From contig NZ_SJER01000001.1 in the NCBI RefSeq assembly GCF_004785955.1, forward strand, positions 372,001-436,000: 64,000 nt of DNA, given 5' to 3'. Positions 9,905 to 17,970 of the stretch are shown piece after piece (position 1 is the stretch's first letter; each line of letters starts with the position of its first letter). The position numbers and the translations under genes are program-made. The notes under the pieces are model-generated. The model saw only the letters and a program-made list of their open reading frames with translations. It ran no database searches and was not told the DNA's origin. Source of the DNA: Halostella litorea. GTDB taxonomy: Archaea; Halobacteriota; Halobacteria; Halobacteriales; Natronoarchaeaceae.

Positions 9905-12130
9905 TTACTGGAAGCCGATCCGGCCGCCGGTGCGGTCGCGGCTCGGGTCCGCCGCGCCGCCGCGGAACTCCTCTTCCATCCGGTCGTAGTAGTCGAGGAT
10001 GTCGTCCGTGATCGTGGGGCGGACGTTGTCGATCGCCTGCCGGAAGTGGCGCATGTCGACGGCGGTCGCGTCGTCGTCCTCGCGGAGCGCCTCGATGGCG
10101 GCCTCGCGGGCGATGCTCTCCAGGTCGCTGCCGACGTAGCCGTCGGTGATCTCCGCTATCTCGCGGAGCGACACGTCGGCCGACAGCGGCGTGTCGCCCG
10201 TGTGGATCTGGAGGATCTGCTCGCGCCCGTCGACGTCGGGCTGGCCGATCATCACCATCCGGTCGAACCGCCCGGAGCGGATCAGCGCCGGGTCGATCAT
10301 GTCCGGCCGGTTGGTCGCGCCGATGACCATCACGTCCTCCATGTCCTCCAGCCCGTCGAGTTCGGTCAGGAGCTGGTTGACGACGCGCTCGCTGACGTTG
10401 CTCCCCATCTCGCCGCCGCGGCTGGGCGCGAGGCTGTCGAGCTCGTCGAAGAAGATGACGGTCGGGGAGACTTGCCGGGCCTTCCGGAACGTCTGCCGGA
10501 TCGCCTTCTCGGACTCGCCGACCCACTTCGAGAGCAACTGCGGGCCGCGCACGCTGATGAAGTTGGCGTTGGTCTCGTTGGCGACGGCCTTGGCCATCAG
10601 CGTCTTCCCGGTGCCGGGCGGGCCGTACAACAGGACGCCGCTGGGCGGGTCGATGCCCAGCCGCTCGAACTTCTCGGGCTGGCTGAGCGGCCACTCGACG
10701 CTCTCCTGGACCTGCTCCTTGGCGGTTTCGAGGCCGCCGACGTCGTCCCAGGATATCTTCGGGAGTTCGACGAGCACCTCCCGCATCGCCGAGGGCTCGA
10801 CCTCGTTCAGCGCGCCGCGGAAGTCCTGGCGCTTGACGATCATCCGGTCGATGAGGCTCGGCGGGATGTCCTCCTCGTCTAGGTCGATCTCGGGGAGGTA
10901 GCGCCGCAGCGCCTTCATCGCGGCCTCCTTCGTGAGGCTCTCGATGTCGGCGCCGACGAAGCCGTGGGTCTCGTCGGCCAGATGCGAGAGGTTCACGTCG
11001 TCGGACAGCGGCATCCCGCGGGTGTGGATCTGGAGGATCTCCTCGCGGCCCACCTCGTCGGGGACGCCGATCTCGATCTCGCGGTCGAACCGGCCGGGGC
11101 GACGGAGGGCGGGGTCGACGCTGTCGACGCGGTTCGTCGCGGCGATGACGATGACCTGCCCGCGCGATTCGAGGCCGTCCATCATCGTCAGGAGTTGGGC
11201 GACGACGCGGCGCTCGACCTCGCCGGTGACGTCCTCGCGCTTGGGCGCGATGGAGTCGAGTTCGTCGATGAAGATGATGGAGGGCGACTCCTCGGTGGCG
11301 TCCTCGAATATCTCCCGTAGTTGCTGTTCGGACTCGCCGTAGTACTTCGAGATGATCTCCGGTCCCGCGATGGAGAAGAAACTCGCGGAGGTTTCGTTGG
11401 CGACGGCCTTGGCGAGGAGGGTCTTCCCGGTGCCGGGCGGCCCGTGCAACAGCACCCCCTGGGGCGGCTCGATCCCCAACTTCTTGAAGATCTGCGGGTG
11501 CTTCATCGGGAGCTCCACCATCTCCCGGACCCGCTGGATCTCCGACTGGAGGCCGCCGATGTCCTCGTAGGTGATCCCCCCGCCGGTCTTCTCGAAGCCG
11601 GAGATCGGCTCCTCGCGGAGCTCCACGTCGGTGTCCTCGGTGATGAGGACGACGCCCTCGGGTTCGGTCTCGACGGCGATGAGCGGGATCGCCTGCCCCG
11701 GCGAGCGCATGAACGGGTGGTTCGTCGAGGACATCACGGGGACGATGTCGCGCTCGACGACCGGCCGTTTGAGTATCTGCCGTTTCACCATGCCGGCCGC
11801 GTCGCTGCCGAACTGGACGCTGGCCTCCTCGGGCGGCGCGAGCACCAGCGAGTCGGCCTTCGTCGCCTCCGCCTTCCGGATCGTCACGCGCTCGCCGATG
11901 CCCACGTCGGCGTTCTGTCGCGTGAACCCGTCGATGCGAACCGTGTCGGTGTTCCAGTCCTGCCGGTCCGCGCGCCACACCTTCGCCGCGGTCGTGTCGG
12001 CCCCCTCTATCTCGATGATGTCGCCCGGACTCAGCTTCAGGTGGAGGAGCGTGTCCGGGTCGAGGCGTGCGATGCCGCGCCCCGAGTCGTTCGGGTACGC
12101 CTTTGCGACCTCTAGTTGGACTTCATTCAT
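9905..12130 (-). CDS. cdc48: Cdc48/VAT-type AAA+ ATPase
   Basis: Archaeal p97 homologue: a hexameric unfoldase that extracts and unfolds proteins, often upstream of the proteasome. The 741-residue protein has the full layout: an N domain (about 1-175; double-psi barrel start [19 protein letters not shown]), D1 AAA domain with Walker A GPPGTGKT (230-237) and Walker B IIFIDE (285-290), D2 AAA domain with Walker A GPPGTGKT (503-510) and Walker B VIFFDE (558-563), and a short C-terminal tail rich in Gly/Asp/Arg. Arginine-finger regions ([15 protein letters not shown]) are intact. No intein is present. Both ATPase sites look functional. Confidence 0.95.
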   Translation of the reverse strand: MNEVQLEVAKAYPNDSGRGIARLDPDTLLHLKLSPGDIIEIEGADTTAAKVWRADRQDWNTDTVRIDGFTRQNADVGIGERVTIRKAEATKADSLVLAPPEEASVQFGSDAAGMVKRQILKRPVVERDIVPVMSSTNHPFMRSPGQAIPLIAVETEPEGVVLITEDTDVELREEPISGFEKTGGGITYEDIGGLQSEIQRVREMVELPMKHPQIFKKLGIEPPQGVLLHGPPGTGKTLLAKAVANETSASFFSIAGPEIISKYYGESEQQLREIFEDATEESPSIIFIDELDSIAPKREDVTGEVERRVVAQLLTMMDGLESRGQVIVIAATNRVDSVDPALRRPGRFDREIEIGVPDEVGREEILQIHTRGMPLSDDVNLSHLADETHGFVGADIESLTKEAAMKALRRYLPEIDLDEEDIPPSLIDRMIVKRQDFRGALNEVEPSAMREVLVELPKISWDDVGGLETAKEQVQESVEWPLSQPEKFERLGIDPPSGVLLYGPPGTGKTLMAKAVANETNANFISVRGPQLLSKWVGESEKAIRQTFRKARQVSPTVIFFDELDSLAPSRGGEMGSNVSERVVNQLLTELDGLEDMEDVMVIGATNRPDMIDPALIRSGRFDRMVMIGQPDVDGREQILQIHTGDTPLSADVSLREIAEITDGYVGSDLESIAREAAIEALREDDDATAVDMRHFRQAIDNVRPTITDDILDYYDRMEEEFRGGAADPSRDRTGGRIGFQ

Positions 12131-12319
12131 GATTTCACACTAGCTGGGGATGTTACTTGTTCGGACGCCGGTCCCGATATGTCTTTTGTTACGGGGGGTG
12201 ATCCCCCGACGAGTGGCGTGTCGTGGCACTTGTTAGCATCCGATATTGCGGGGACGGACACATAGGCGTGTCGCTCCCGGACCCGAAGGTTCAACGCCCG
12301 CGGCCGCCGACGGTACGCC

Positions 12320-13726
12320 ATGATGACACTCGCGTTCGACGGCCGGATGGGAGCGAGCGGGGACATGATCCTGGGGGCGCTGGTCGCCGCCGGGGCCGAC
12401 CCCGACGCCCTCGCCCCCGTCGAGGCCGCGCTCCCCGTGCGCTACGAGGTGAGCGAACGGACGAAAAACGGCATCGCGGCGACCGACGTCCGCGTACTGA
12501 CGACCGGCGACGGCGACGATGACGCGAGCCATTCGCACAGCCACGATGAAGACGATCACCACCACCCGGACGGCGACCACTCGCACGACCACGGCGGGGA
12601 CGACCACGACGGTCACCAGCACGACCATGGCCACGACCACGGCGAACACCAGCACGACCACGACCACGGTCACGGGGAACACTCCCACGACCGCGCGGAG
12701 GGGGCCGGCCCGCTCCGCACCTACGAGGAGGTCGTCGGGATCGTCGAGGGGATGGACCTCCCCGAGGGCGTCGAAGCCGACGCCAGAGCCGCCTTCCGGA
12801 TCCTCGGGGAGGCGGAGGCGGCGGTCCACGGGACGGACCTCTCGGGGACGCACTTCCACGAGGTCGGGGCCGACGACGCCATCGCGGACGTGGTCGGCGC
12901 GGCGCTCCTGCTGGACGACCTCGGCGTCGACCGCGTCGTGACCGGGCCGGTCCGGGCGGGCGGCGGCGAGGTGGAGATGAGCCACGGCGTCTACCCGGTC
13001 CCGGCCCCGGCGGTGGTCGAGATAGCCGAGCGGGCCGACTGGGCGCTGCGGGGCGGCCCCGTCGAGGCCGAACTGCTCACGCCGACGGGCGCGGCGGTGC
13101 TCGCGCGGTTCGCCGAGGGCGTCGACGAACTGCCGTCGCTCGACGTGACGGCGGCGGGCTACGGCGCGGGCGGCTACGAGTTCCCGGACCACCCGAACGT
13201 CCTCCGGGCGGTCGTCGGCGAGGAGTCGACGGGGGACTCGACGGCCGACGCCGCCGACCGCGGGTCGCTCGTCCGGGACGACGTGGCGGTCCTGGAGACG
13301 AACGTCGACGACGTGGCCCCGGAGGTGCTGGGGAGCCTGCAGGAGACGCTCGCCGACGCCGGCGCGCGGGACGTGACGATACTGCCGACGACGATGAAGA
13401 AGTCCCGACCGGGCCACCTCGTGAAGGTTATCGCAAAGCCCGAGGACGCGCGAGCGGTCGCGCGCCGCCTCGCCGAGGAGACGGGCACGCTCGGCGTCCG
13501 CGAAGCCGGGGCGAGCCACCGGTGGATCGCCGAGCGGGCGTTTGAGACGGCCGCCGTCACGGTCGACGGCGACGAGTACGACGTCCGCGTGAAAGTCGCC
13601 AGCGACGACGCCGGCACGGTGTACGACAGGAGCGCCGAGTACGACGACGCGCTGGCCGTGGCCCGCGAGACGGGACTCCCCGTCCGCGAGGTGCTAGAGC
13701 GGGCCGAGCGGGCCGTCGACCGGTAG
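12320..13726 (+). CDS. larC: LarC-like nickel insertion protein with large His-rich insert
   Basis: Homologue of LarC, which inserts nickel into the pyridinium dithiocarboxylic acid precursor of the nickel-pincer cofactor of lactate racemase. The 468-residue protein starts with MTLAFDGRMGASGDMILGAL, the family signature, and keeps THFHEVGADDAIAD, SHGVYPVPAPA and LETNVDDVAPE later on. Residues 71-123 form an insert with 22 His among Asp, Glu, Gly and Ser, a probable metal-binding sponge. No LarA (racemase), LarB or LarE is visible in this window, so the client enzyme is elsewhere or different. It is divergent from cdc48 and convergent with the manganese catalase, whose stop codon abuts. Confidence 0.88.
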   Translation: MMTLAFDGRMGASGDMILGALVAAGADPDALAPVEAALPVRYEVSERTKNGIAATDVRVLTTGDGDDDASHSHSHDEDDHHHPDGDHSHDHGGDDHDGHQHDHGHDHGEHQHDHDHGHGEHSHDRAEGAGPLRTYEEVVGIVEGMDLPEGVEADARAAFRILGEAEAAVHGTDLSGTHFHEVGADDAIADVVGAALLLDDLGVDRVVTGPVRAGGGEVEMSHGVYPVPAPAVVEIAERADWALRGGPVEAELLTPTGAAVLARFAEGVDELPSLDVTAAGYGAGGYEFPDHPNVLRAVVGEESTGDSTADAADRGSLVRDDVAVLETNVDDVAPEVLGSLQETLADAGARDVTILPTTMKKSRPGHLVKVIAKPEDARAVARRLAEETGTLGVREAGASHRWIAERAFETAAVTVDGDEYDVRVKVASDDAGTVYDRSAEYDDALAVARETGLPVREVLERAERAVDR

Positions 13727-14548
13727 TTACCCGTCGTCGGTCGGGTGGTTGTTCACGGACTCGTCGGCCATGCCGACCCCCGGCTCGCCGCCGCCGGGCT
13801 GCTCGCTCAGGAAGGAAAACTCCCCTTTCCCGTCGGACGACTCGCCGGAGGTCCACGGCGTCCCGGGGTCCTCGTGTGGATCCCGCGAGGTCGACATGAA
13901 CGAGTAGTTGAACTCGTCGTTTTCCTTCTCCTGCGGGAAGCTCGCGGGCACCGGCAGGTGGTCGTCGAACGTGTCGAGCACTTCGAGCCACTGGTTCTGG
14001 TGCATCGTGTCGCGGGCGATGAGGTACGCCAGCATGTCCTTCATCCCCTCGTCGTCGGTGCGCTCGTACAGCCGGGTCGCGAGCAGGCGACCCGTCGACT
14101 CGGCCATCACGTTCGCGTACATGTCCGCCGCGAGGTTGCCCGACGCGACGATGCAGCCCGCGTCGAACGGGACGCCGTTGCTGTCGACCGGCATCGCCGA
14201 CATCCCCGCCGAGAGCACCTGCCGGGGGCTCTGTCCCGTCATCGCGGCGTCGACGGCGGCGTCCTGCCGCGCCTCCTCGCGGACCTCGCGGGGCGCGCCG
14301 CGGAGGTTCTTCGTCACCGCCGTCGCCAGCATCTCGATGTGGCCGAGTTCCTCGGCCGCCGTCTCCATCAGCATGTGGCGGTACTCGCTCTGTTCCTCGG
14401 GCACCGCCATCGCCTGGAACATGTACTGCAGCGCGACGCGCATCTCCCCCTCGACCCCGCCGATGGCCTGCTGGAGCAGCTTCGCGAACTGCGGGTCCGG
14501 TTCCTCGACCTCGACCTCGTACTGGAGTTCGCCGTTCTGGAAGAACAT
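13727..14548 (-). CDS. Manganese catalase
   Basis: Dimanganese catalase that disproportionates hydrogen peroxide in the cytosol. The 273-residue protein has the ferritin-like four-helix fold with the expected ligand set: E35 (VEGEMR), E67 and H70 (EELGH), E150 (MAEST) and H183 (DTMHQNQW). The N terminus MFFQNGELQYEVEVEEPDP is typical. The C-terminal 60 residues are Ser/Gly/Asp-rich and end in NNHPTDDG. The ATG at 14548 is chosen over a longer in-frame start because it has GGAGGG 5-10 bases upstream (14553-14558 on the plus strand) and a TTTATG box near 14583-14588. It is therefore likely a leadered message. Confidence 0.93.
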   Translation of the reverse strand: MFFQNGELQYEVEVEEPDPQFAKLLQQAIGGVEGEMRVALQYMFQAMAVPEEQSEYRHMLMETAAEELGHIEMLATAVTKNLRGAPREVREEARQDAAVDAAMTGQSPRQVLSAGMSAMPVDSNGVPFDAGCIVASGNLAADMYANVMAESTGRLLATRLYERTDDEGMKDMLAYLIARDTMHQNQWLEVLDTFDDHLPVPASFPQEKENDEFNYSFMSTSRDPHEDPGTPWTSGESSDGKGEFSFLSEQPGGGEPGVGMADESVNNHPTDDG

Positions 14549-14741
14549 CGTTCCCTCCGGCCGTGCTGGCCACGAGCACCGGCATAAACCCCGTGAGGAG
14601 CAGTTGGACGCCACGTCGGAGGTTCACGGAGGTACTCCGACCGTCGTGGCAACCAAGTCATAACCGGTCGGCCCGGGCCGCGGAAAGCATCGGAAAACCG
14701 GGGTCGGTCGCGGACGTTGCGCCCGGCGCGCCCTGCCGCCG

Positions 14742-15482
14742 TCAGCCGTCGCGGTGCTCGTCCAGCGCCTCGTCGATGGTCAGGTCGCCGCTGGCGACCC
14801 GCCGGGCCAGGTCCTCGTCGATGGCGCGGTTCCGCTCGGACCGCTCGCGGGAGCGGTCCTTGATCACCTTCAGTTCGCCCTCGGTCGGCTCTATCTCGCG
14901 CTGGTCGACCGCGTCGCCCTCGATGCGCGCGATGTTCACGGCGGCGAGCACGTCGCCCATGCCCCGGGCCCCGGTGCCGAGATACGGCGTCGTCCCCGTT
15001 TCGTCGACGAGTTCGACGCGCACGTCGTCGAGTTCGTTGACGATCGTGGCCCCCTGCAGGCGCGCACCGTCGCCGACCCGGACGACCGGGTCGGGCGCGT
15101 CGGCCACCTCCTCGCGGACGGTGTCGACCGCGTCCGACAGCGGCACGTGGAACGCCGCGACGACCGTCTCGCCCGCGAGGACGGCGATGCCCGGCCGCGT
15201 GCCCGGGTCGACGCCGACGACGGTCCGCCCGCCCTCGCCGCGGAGGGCGGCCAGCGCCGACTCGACGGCGCGGCGGGCCCCGTCCGGGCTGGCGGTGACG
15301 ACGGTCACGTCGCCCGGGAGTTCCGCCGGCGAGACGGCGTCGTCCTCGCCGGTGACGAGCACGTCGGTCCCCTCGGGGAGCGGGTCGTCCGGTTCGACGG
15401 TCGTGAACGTCACCCCGCGGTCGCGGAGCTCGTTGACCACCCCGTGGTACAGCTCGAAGTCCCCCGTCGCGACGACTATCAC
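14742..15482 (-). CDS. RNase H/RuvC-like fold protein, unknown function
   Basis: A 246-residue protein. The N-terminal part (about 1-85) reads like a small alpha/beta domain. The centre contains VVGVDPGTRPGIAVL (about 90-104), the first-strand signature of RuvC/RNase H-like nucleases and related ATPases. The C-terminal 60 residues are charged and helical (IKDRSRERSERNRAIDED). The start is a GTG at 15482; the upstream in-frame codons are Pro/Arg-rich and unlikely. It is divergent from radB with about 130 bases between, which hints at DNA metabolism but proves nothing. Whether all catalytic acids are present cannot be settled by eye. Confidence 0.6.
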   Translation of the reverse strand: MIVVATGDFELYHGVVNELRDRGVTFTTVEPDDPLPEGTDVLVTGEDDAVSPAELPGDVTVVTASPDGARRAVESALAALRGEGGRTVVGVDPGTRPGIAVLAGETVVAAFHVPLSDAVDTVREEVADAPDPVVRVGDGARLQGATIVNELDDVRVELVDETGTTPYLGTGARGMGDVLAAVNIARIEGDAVDQREIEPTEGELKVIKDRSRERSERNRAIDEDLARRVASGDLTIDEALDEHRDG

Positions 15483-15610
15483 TCCCGGCGGTTCGGTCCC
15501 GCGGCAGTTAAGCGCTTCCGCGGGCCGCGGAGGGGGCCGGCCCACGAAGCCGGGCCGGCGTTCGCACCCGGACCGGGGGCTTTTTGCCCGGAACGCGCCT
15601 ACCTCGCGGC

Positions 15611-16312
15611 GTGAACGACGAGACGCCCGTCCCGACCGGCTGCGGCCCCGTCGACGACCTGCTGGACGGCGGCTTCGAGCGGGGAACCGTCACCCAGGTG
15701 TACGGCCAGCCGGCGGCGGGCAAGACGAACCTCGCGCTCTCGGCGGCGGTGGAGGTGGCGGCCCGCGACGGCCTCGCGGTGTACGTCGACACCGAGGGGC
15801 TGTCGCTCGACCGCTTCGAACAGCTCGCCGCGGCCCGGGCCGGCGACCGGGACGTCGAGGACCTCACCTCGCGGATCGTCGTCGAGACGGCCTACGACTT
15901 CGACGAGCAGGCCGAGGCGGTCCGCGACGCCGGCGAGTTCGCCGACGAGGCGGACCTGATCGTGCTCGACAGCGCCACCGGCTTCTACCGGCTGGAGCGC
16001 ACCGGCGACGGCGACGACGGCGAGGCGCTCCGGGACGTCGCCCGGCAGGTGACCCACCTGCTGTCGCTGGCCCGGCGACACGACCTCGCCGTGGTCGTCA
16101 CGAACCAGGTGTTCACGGACCCCGACAGCGACCGGACGCGGCCGCTGGGCGGGCACACGCTGGAACACTGGACCGGGACCGTCCTCCGGGTCGACCGCTT
16201 CCGCGGCGGGAACCGGCGGGCGACCCTCGAGAAGCACCGCGCGAAGGCGGCCGGCGAGTCCGTCCAGTTCCGGATCGAGGACGCGGGGCTGGTCGCCGCC
16301 GAGGAGCCGTAG
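15611..16312 (+). CDS. radB: DNA repair and recombination protein RadB
   Basis: Archaeal RecA-family paralogue that assists RadA in homologous recombination. The 233-residue protein is the bare ATPase core, as usual for RadB, with Walker A GQPAAGKT (32-39) and a Walker B strand LIVLDSATG. It lacks the N-terminal helix-hairpin-helix domain of RadA. The GTG at 15611 matches the usual RadB start shortly before the PTGCGPVDDLLDGGFE motif. A weak CTTTTTG element about 25-30 bases before the start may be its TATA box. Confidence 0.92.
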   Translation: MNDETPVPTGCGPVDDLLDGGFERGTVTQVYGQPAAGKTNLALSAAVEVAARDGLAVYVDTEGLSLDRFEQLAAARAGDRDVEDLTSRIVVETAYDFDEQAEAVRDAGEFADEADLIVLDSATGFYRLERTGDGDDGEALRDVARQVTHLLSLARRHDLAVVVTNQVFTDPDSDRTRPLGGHTLEHWTGTVLRVDRFRGGNRRATLEKHRAKAAGESVQFRIEDAGLVAAEEP

Positions 16313-16375
16313 TCACACCGACCCGCGGGAAGCCGCCCGCGAAGAAAAACCGCCCTGTGGGAGCCGTCGCCCGGC

Positions 16376-17536
16376 TTACAGCTCGCCGAGCTTCCGGAGG
16401 AGCTGGCCGCGGTACTCCTCGTCGCTTTGCATCCCCTTCTGTTCGAGGACGTTGCGCTCCAGTTTGTCGAGGGCGACGTGGAACGCCTGCTGTGCGCCGT
16501 ACCCCTCGCCCGTGCCGGCCATCTGGCCGCGGTTGGTCCGCAGCCGGATCTGACAGAGGATGAGCGGGGTGCCCCGGAGCTTCTCCTTGTGCTCGTGGAG
16601 GCGCACGTGGGCGTGGCGGACCTGCATCTCGCTGTACTTGTCCGCGACCTGCTCGATGCTCTCGCGGATGTCCTGCCGCGAGATGGTGTCGAGGAGGTTG
16701 ATGTTGGTGATCTGGACGTCCATGTGCTCCTCCTCGGTGTAGGTCAGCGCGCGGAGCACGTCGGTCTTGGTGAGGACGCCGCCGACGACCCGGTCGTCGT
16801 CCTCCGGCGTGACGACGAGCCCGGAGTAGTCGTTGTCGAGCATCCGCGCGACGGCGTCGCGGACGCTCTCGTCGACCGTCGTCGTCGCGACGGGGCTGGA
16901 CATCACGTCGTAGACCGGGAGGTCGAGCATCCGGTCCGTGTCGCCGGCCCGGTCGCCCTTGCCGGTGATCCGCTGCTCGTTGCGGGTGACGAAGTCGACG
17001 ATGTCGTGGGTCGTCACGACGCCGGAGAGCATGCCGTCGTCGTCGACGACGGGGAGCCGCGAGATCCCGTTTTCCCGCATCAGGTTGATCGCCTTGCCGA
17101 GGCCGTCGTCCTCGGTGACCGTGAACACGTTCTCGCTATAGATCTGTCCGACGTCGAGCGCTTCGAGGTTCTCCAGGACGGCCTCTAGGATCGCGTCCTC
17201 GGTGATGATCCCCCAGAGGTCGCCGCCCTCGAACACCGGGGCGACCTTCGTGCCGCCCTCGACGAGCACGCGGGCGGTCTCGCGGATGTCCTCCGTCCGC
17301 TCGACCTTCGGCGCGGGCGCGTTCCGGCTGGGCTTGACCAGCGCGGCCACCTTCGTGTCGTCCTCCACGTGGGACTGCAGAAGCTGGCGCTCGCCGACGA
17401 CGCCCTCGTACGCCCCGTTTTTGGTGACGATGATCCCTTTCGGGTTCTCCTCCTCGAACACCGACCGTACCTTCCCGAGGCGCGTTCCGGCATCGACCTC
17501 GACGTACTCCCGGGTGGCAATATCAGCAATATCCAT
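16376..17536 (-). CDS. Four-CBS protein with ribosome-hibernation-factor-like C-terminal domain
   Basis: The 386-residue protein has four CBS domains in tandem (about 5-65, 70-128, 131-190 and 205-270), which normally bind adenine nucleotides. The last 110 residues begin with MDVQITNINLLDTISR and contain alternating strands with charged His/Arg, then HVALDKLERNVLEQKG. This is the beta-alpha-beta-beta-beta-alpha pattern of HPF/RaiA ribosome hibernation factors. A role in putting ribosomes to sleep according to energy state is inferred. The ATG at 17536 is preferred; a GTG three codons upstream is possible. It is convergent with radB and divergent from the lycopene-cyclase-like gene. Confidence 0.8.
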   Translation of the reverse strand: MDIADIATREYVEVDAGTRLGKVRSVFEEENPKGIIVTKNGAYEGVVGERQLLQSHVEDDTKVAALVKPSRNAPAPKVERTEDIRETARVLVEGGTKVAPVFEGGDLWGIITEDAILEAVLENLEALDVGQIYSENVFTVTEDDGLGKAINLMRENGISRLPVVDDDGMLSGVVTTHDIVDFVTRNEQRITGKGDRAGDTDRMLDLPVYDVMSSPVATTTVDESVRDAVARMLDNDYSGLVVTPEDDDRVVGGVLTKTDVLRALTYTEEEHMDVQITNINLLDTISRQDIRESIEQVADKYSEMQVRHAHVRLHEHKEKLRGTPLILCQIRLRTNRGQMAGTGEGYGAQQAFHVALDKLERNVLEQKGMQSDEEYRGQLLRKLGEL

Positions 17537-17633
17537 CGTGCTCACACGTGGAACTTCACACCCGACGGCCTTGAAAGTTCACACACCGCTAGCGGCCCGC
17601 ACCACTTAGGGCCGGGCGCACGAACGTCGTGAC

Positions 17634-17945
17634 GTGCTACCGGACATCGGCGTCTTCGGCCCGTACACGTACCTCGTCACGGAGGTCGCCTTCGGGAGCG
17701 TCGCGCTGGCGCTGCTGGTCCGGGCGGACGCCCTCCGGCGCGCCGCCCGGACGGTCGCGGCGCTGTACCCGATCGCGTACGTCTGGGACTGGTACACGCT
17801 CCGCGTCGGGGTGTTCTCGATCGAGCTCCGGACCGGCGTCGACCTCCTCGGGATCCCGGTGGAGGAGCACCTCTTCATGGTGGTCGTCCCGGCGCTGGTC
17901 GTCGGGTTCCACGAGACGGTCAACGGCCCGCCGGAGGGGGAGTAA
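17634..17945 (+). CDS. Single lycopene cyclase-like domain membrane protein
   Basis: A 103-residue membrane protein with three hydrophobic segments (about 12-30, 40-60 and 75-95). It matches one repeat of the CrtYcd-type lycopene beta-cyclase family: a YVWDWY segment with W/D in the middle helix, and GIPVEEHLF, the P-x-E-E motif associated with catalysis. Known haloarchaeal cyclases carry two such repeats fused; here only one is present, so it would have to act as a dimer or has another role. The start is a GTG at 17634. It faces the 950-residue PAS/GAF regulator, tail to tail, 25 bases apart. Confidence 0.72.
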   Translation: MLPDIGVFGPYTYLVTEVAFGSVALALLVRADALRRAARTVAALYPIAYVWDWYTLRVGVFSIELRTGVDLLGIPVEEHLFMVVVPALVVGFHETVNGPPEGE

Positions 17946-17970
17946 GCGCCGACGCCCGGAACCGCGTCGG

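Noticed and set aside
12529-12690. Repetitive CAC/GAC stretch as a possible microsatellite or CRISPR-like repeat
   Set aside because: It is the coding sequence of the His-rich LarC insert, in frame and without regular spacers.
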